Made by a program: the position numbers and the translations under genes | Shown here: positions 32,220 through 32,847 of the stretch, piece by piece | Layout: each line of letters opens with the position of its first letter | How positions within the stretch are numbered: position 1 is the first letter of the stretch | NCBI GenBank assembly: GCA_036012125.1 | Contig: DASCOS010000021.1 | Span: 1-32,847 of the forward strand | Length of the DNA: 32,847 nt | Source: Vicinamibacterales bacterium | GTDB lineage: Bacteria > Acidobacteriota > Vicinamibacteria > Vicinamibacterales > UBA823 | Reading direction: 5' to 3' | The notes under the pieces: model-generated | Seen by the model: the letters and a program-made list of their open reading frames with translations, nothing else | What the model was told of the DNA's origin: nothing | Database searches by the model: none

Positions 32220-32847
32220 ATGGAGATTAATCGACGTAAATTCTTCAAGAGCGTTGGTGGGTCTGCTGCAGTTGCGCTCATGACTTCTTCGCAGAAAGCT
32301 GAGGCTCTCGAGCACTTCATGGAAGAGGAGCTCGAGGAGCATATGCTCGACCAGGGCCAGCAGACGGGCACCTATCCGACCGTTGCCGAACTCGCCGAAC
32401 AGGACAAAGACCTTACCCGTCGTAATCGCCGGGGTGCCGGTGGTCTTTTCGTGCGCGGCCGTGACGGGAACCTACCCGCGCTCCAGCCGATGCCCGAGAA
32501 GCCGACACTGCTCGATTTCTTCAAGTACCGGTTCCGCACGGTAACCCACAATCAGCAGAGTGCCGCGCGCGCCTTGCAGACTGGCATGAATGAAAAAGTG
32601 GTCCTGGCCTGTCTTCTGCATGACGTTATCCTGGATGTTGTCCATCCGGACCACGGGTGGTGGGGCGCACAACTCATTGAGCCCTACGTGCCCGAAGAAA
32701 CGACCTTTGCGGTCCGCTATCACTCGACGTTACGTTTCTTCCCGGATTCGGATTACGGATACGAGTATCCGGAAAGCTACCTCCGGACGTTTGGTGAGGA
32801 TTACGTGCCGGAGCCTTACCTGCAGCGCACCTATCAGAAGGTAAGAA
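32220..32847 (+). CDS. Tat-exported HD-domain protein, PhnZ-like metal site (3' end outside window)
   Basis: 209 codons are visible before the window ends. The ATG at 32220 follows AGAGGAAAAC. MEINRRKFFKSVGGSAAVAL is a twin-arginine signal. An acidic linker leads to an HD-type domain: H110 (VTHNQQSAARAL), H134-D135 (ACLLHDVILD), H145 (PDHGWWGAQLIEPYV) and H168 (AVRYHSTLRFF). The 24-residue step from the first His to HD, and the H...GA..L...V...H pattern, resemble PhnZ-type mixed-valence di-iron oxygenases and related HD proteins. A phosphodiesterase-like role is also possible. Export of such a domain by the Tat route, which carries folded, metal-loaded proteins, is notable. The substrate is unknown. 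Confidence 0.75.
   Translation, partial: MEINRRKFFKSVGGSAAVALMTSSQKAEALEHFMEEELEEHMLDQGQQTGTYPTVAELAEQDKDLTRRNRRGAGGLFVRGRDGNLPALQPMPEKPTLLDFFKYRFRTVTHNQQSAARALQTGMNEKVVLACLLHDVILDVVHPDHGWWGAQLIEPYVPEETTFAVRYHSTLRFFPDSDYGYEYPESYLRTFGEDYVPEPYLQRTYQKVR

Noticed and set aside
1-32847. CRISPR arrays, tRNA or rRNA genes, transposases, phage genes
   Set aside because: None was seen on either strand when reading the window.

Overview
The window looks like chromosomal DNA from a Gram-negative, aerobic bacterium rich in exported enzymes. The best guess is Acidobacteriota (Vicinamibacteria-like) or a similar environmental lineage. This rests on gene style only: exported PQQ-type beta-propellers, split MacB-type ABC exporters, Tat-exported PLP and FAD enzymes, and Sel1-repeat proteins. 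There is no marker gene to confirm it. No tRNA, rRNA, CRISPR array, insertion sequence or phage gene was seen. Base composition is mixed, with one clearly AT-rich gene (the class D beta-lactamase, 36% GC over 901-1140 against 66% over 1621-1740).

Layout. 1-555 (-): N-terminal part of an exported PQQ-type dehydrogenase, cut by the window edge. 610-2042 (-): a Sel1-repeat protein followed by an OXA-type class D beta-lactamase, behind one recognisable sigma70 promoter. 2129-3711 (-): a small lipoprotein, a DUF1330 protein and a second Sel1 protein. 3816-5834 (-): a large GT-C-like membrane protein. 5906-7798 (-): an exported CocE/alpha-amino-acid-ester-hydrolase-like enzyme, divergent from 7952-9447 (+), a Tat-exported HisC-like aminotransferase plus an IsdG-like monooxygenase. 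The monooxygenase overlaps tail to tail with an FKBP isomerase (9424-9900, -). 10020-11546 (-): PBP4-type D-Ala-D-Ala carboxypeptidase. 11772-13649 (+): gamma-glutamyltransferase-like enzyme. 13762-15701 (-): hflK-hflC. 16005-19499 (+): two exported PQQ-type propellers with a strong terminator between them. 19590-24107 (-): a four-gene MacA/MacB-type exporter operon. 24393-26024 (+): exported amidase. 26035-27294 (-): Tat-exported D-amino-acid-oxidase-like flavoprotein. 27403-31383 (+): a tightly overlapping dctP-dctQ-dctM-class V aminotransferase operon. 31726-32847 (+): a small exported protein and the start of a Tat-exported HD-domain protein.

Theme. Many products act outside the cytoplasm on amide, peptide or amino-acid chemistry: DD-carboxypeptidase, gamma-glutamyltransferase, amidase, ester/amide hydrolase, beta-lactamase, D-amino-acid-oxidase-like enzyme and a HisC-like aminotransferase. 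A TRAP importer is coupled to another PLP enzyme. Scavenging of peptide- or cell-wall-derived amino compounds is a reasonable but unproven reading.

The most unusual observation is the flavoprotein at 26035-27294. The block that normally ends D-amino-acid oxidases (the RPxRP strand and the HNYGHGG loop) lies before the FAD-binding GxGxxG motif, and the protein ends where that block would normally begin. This is the signature of a circular permutation.
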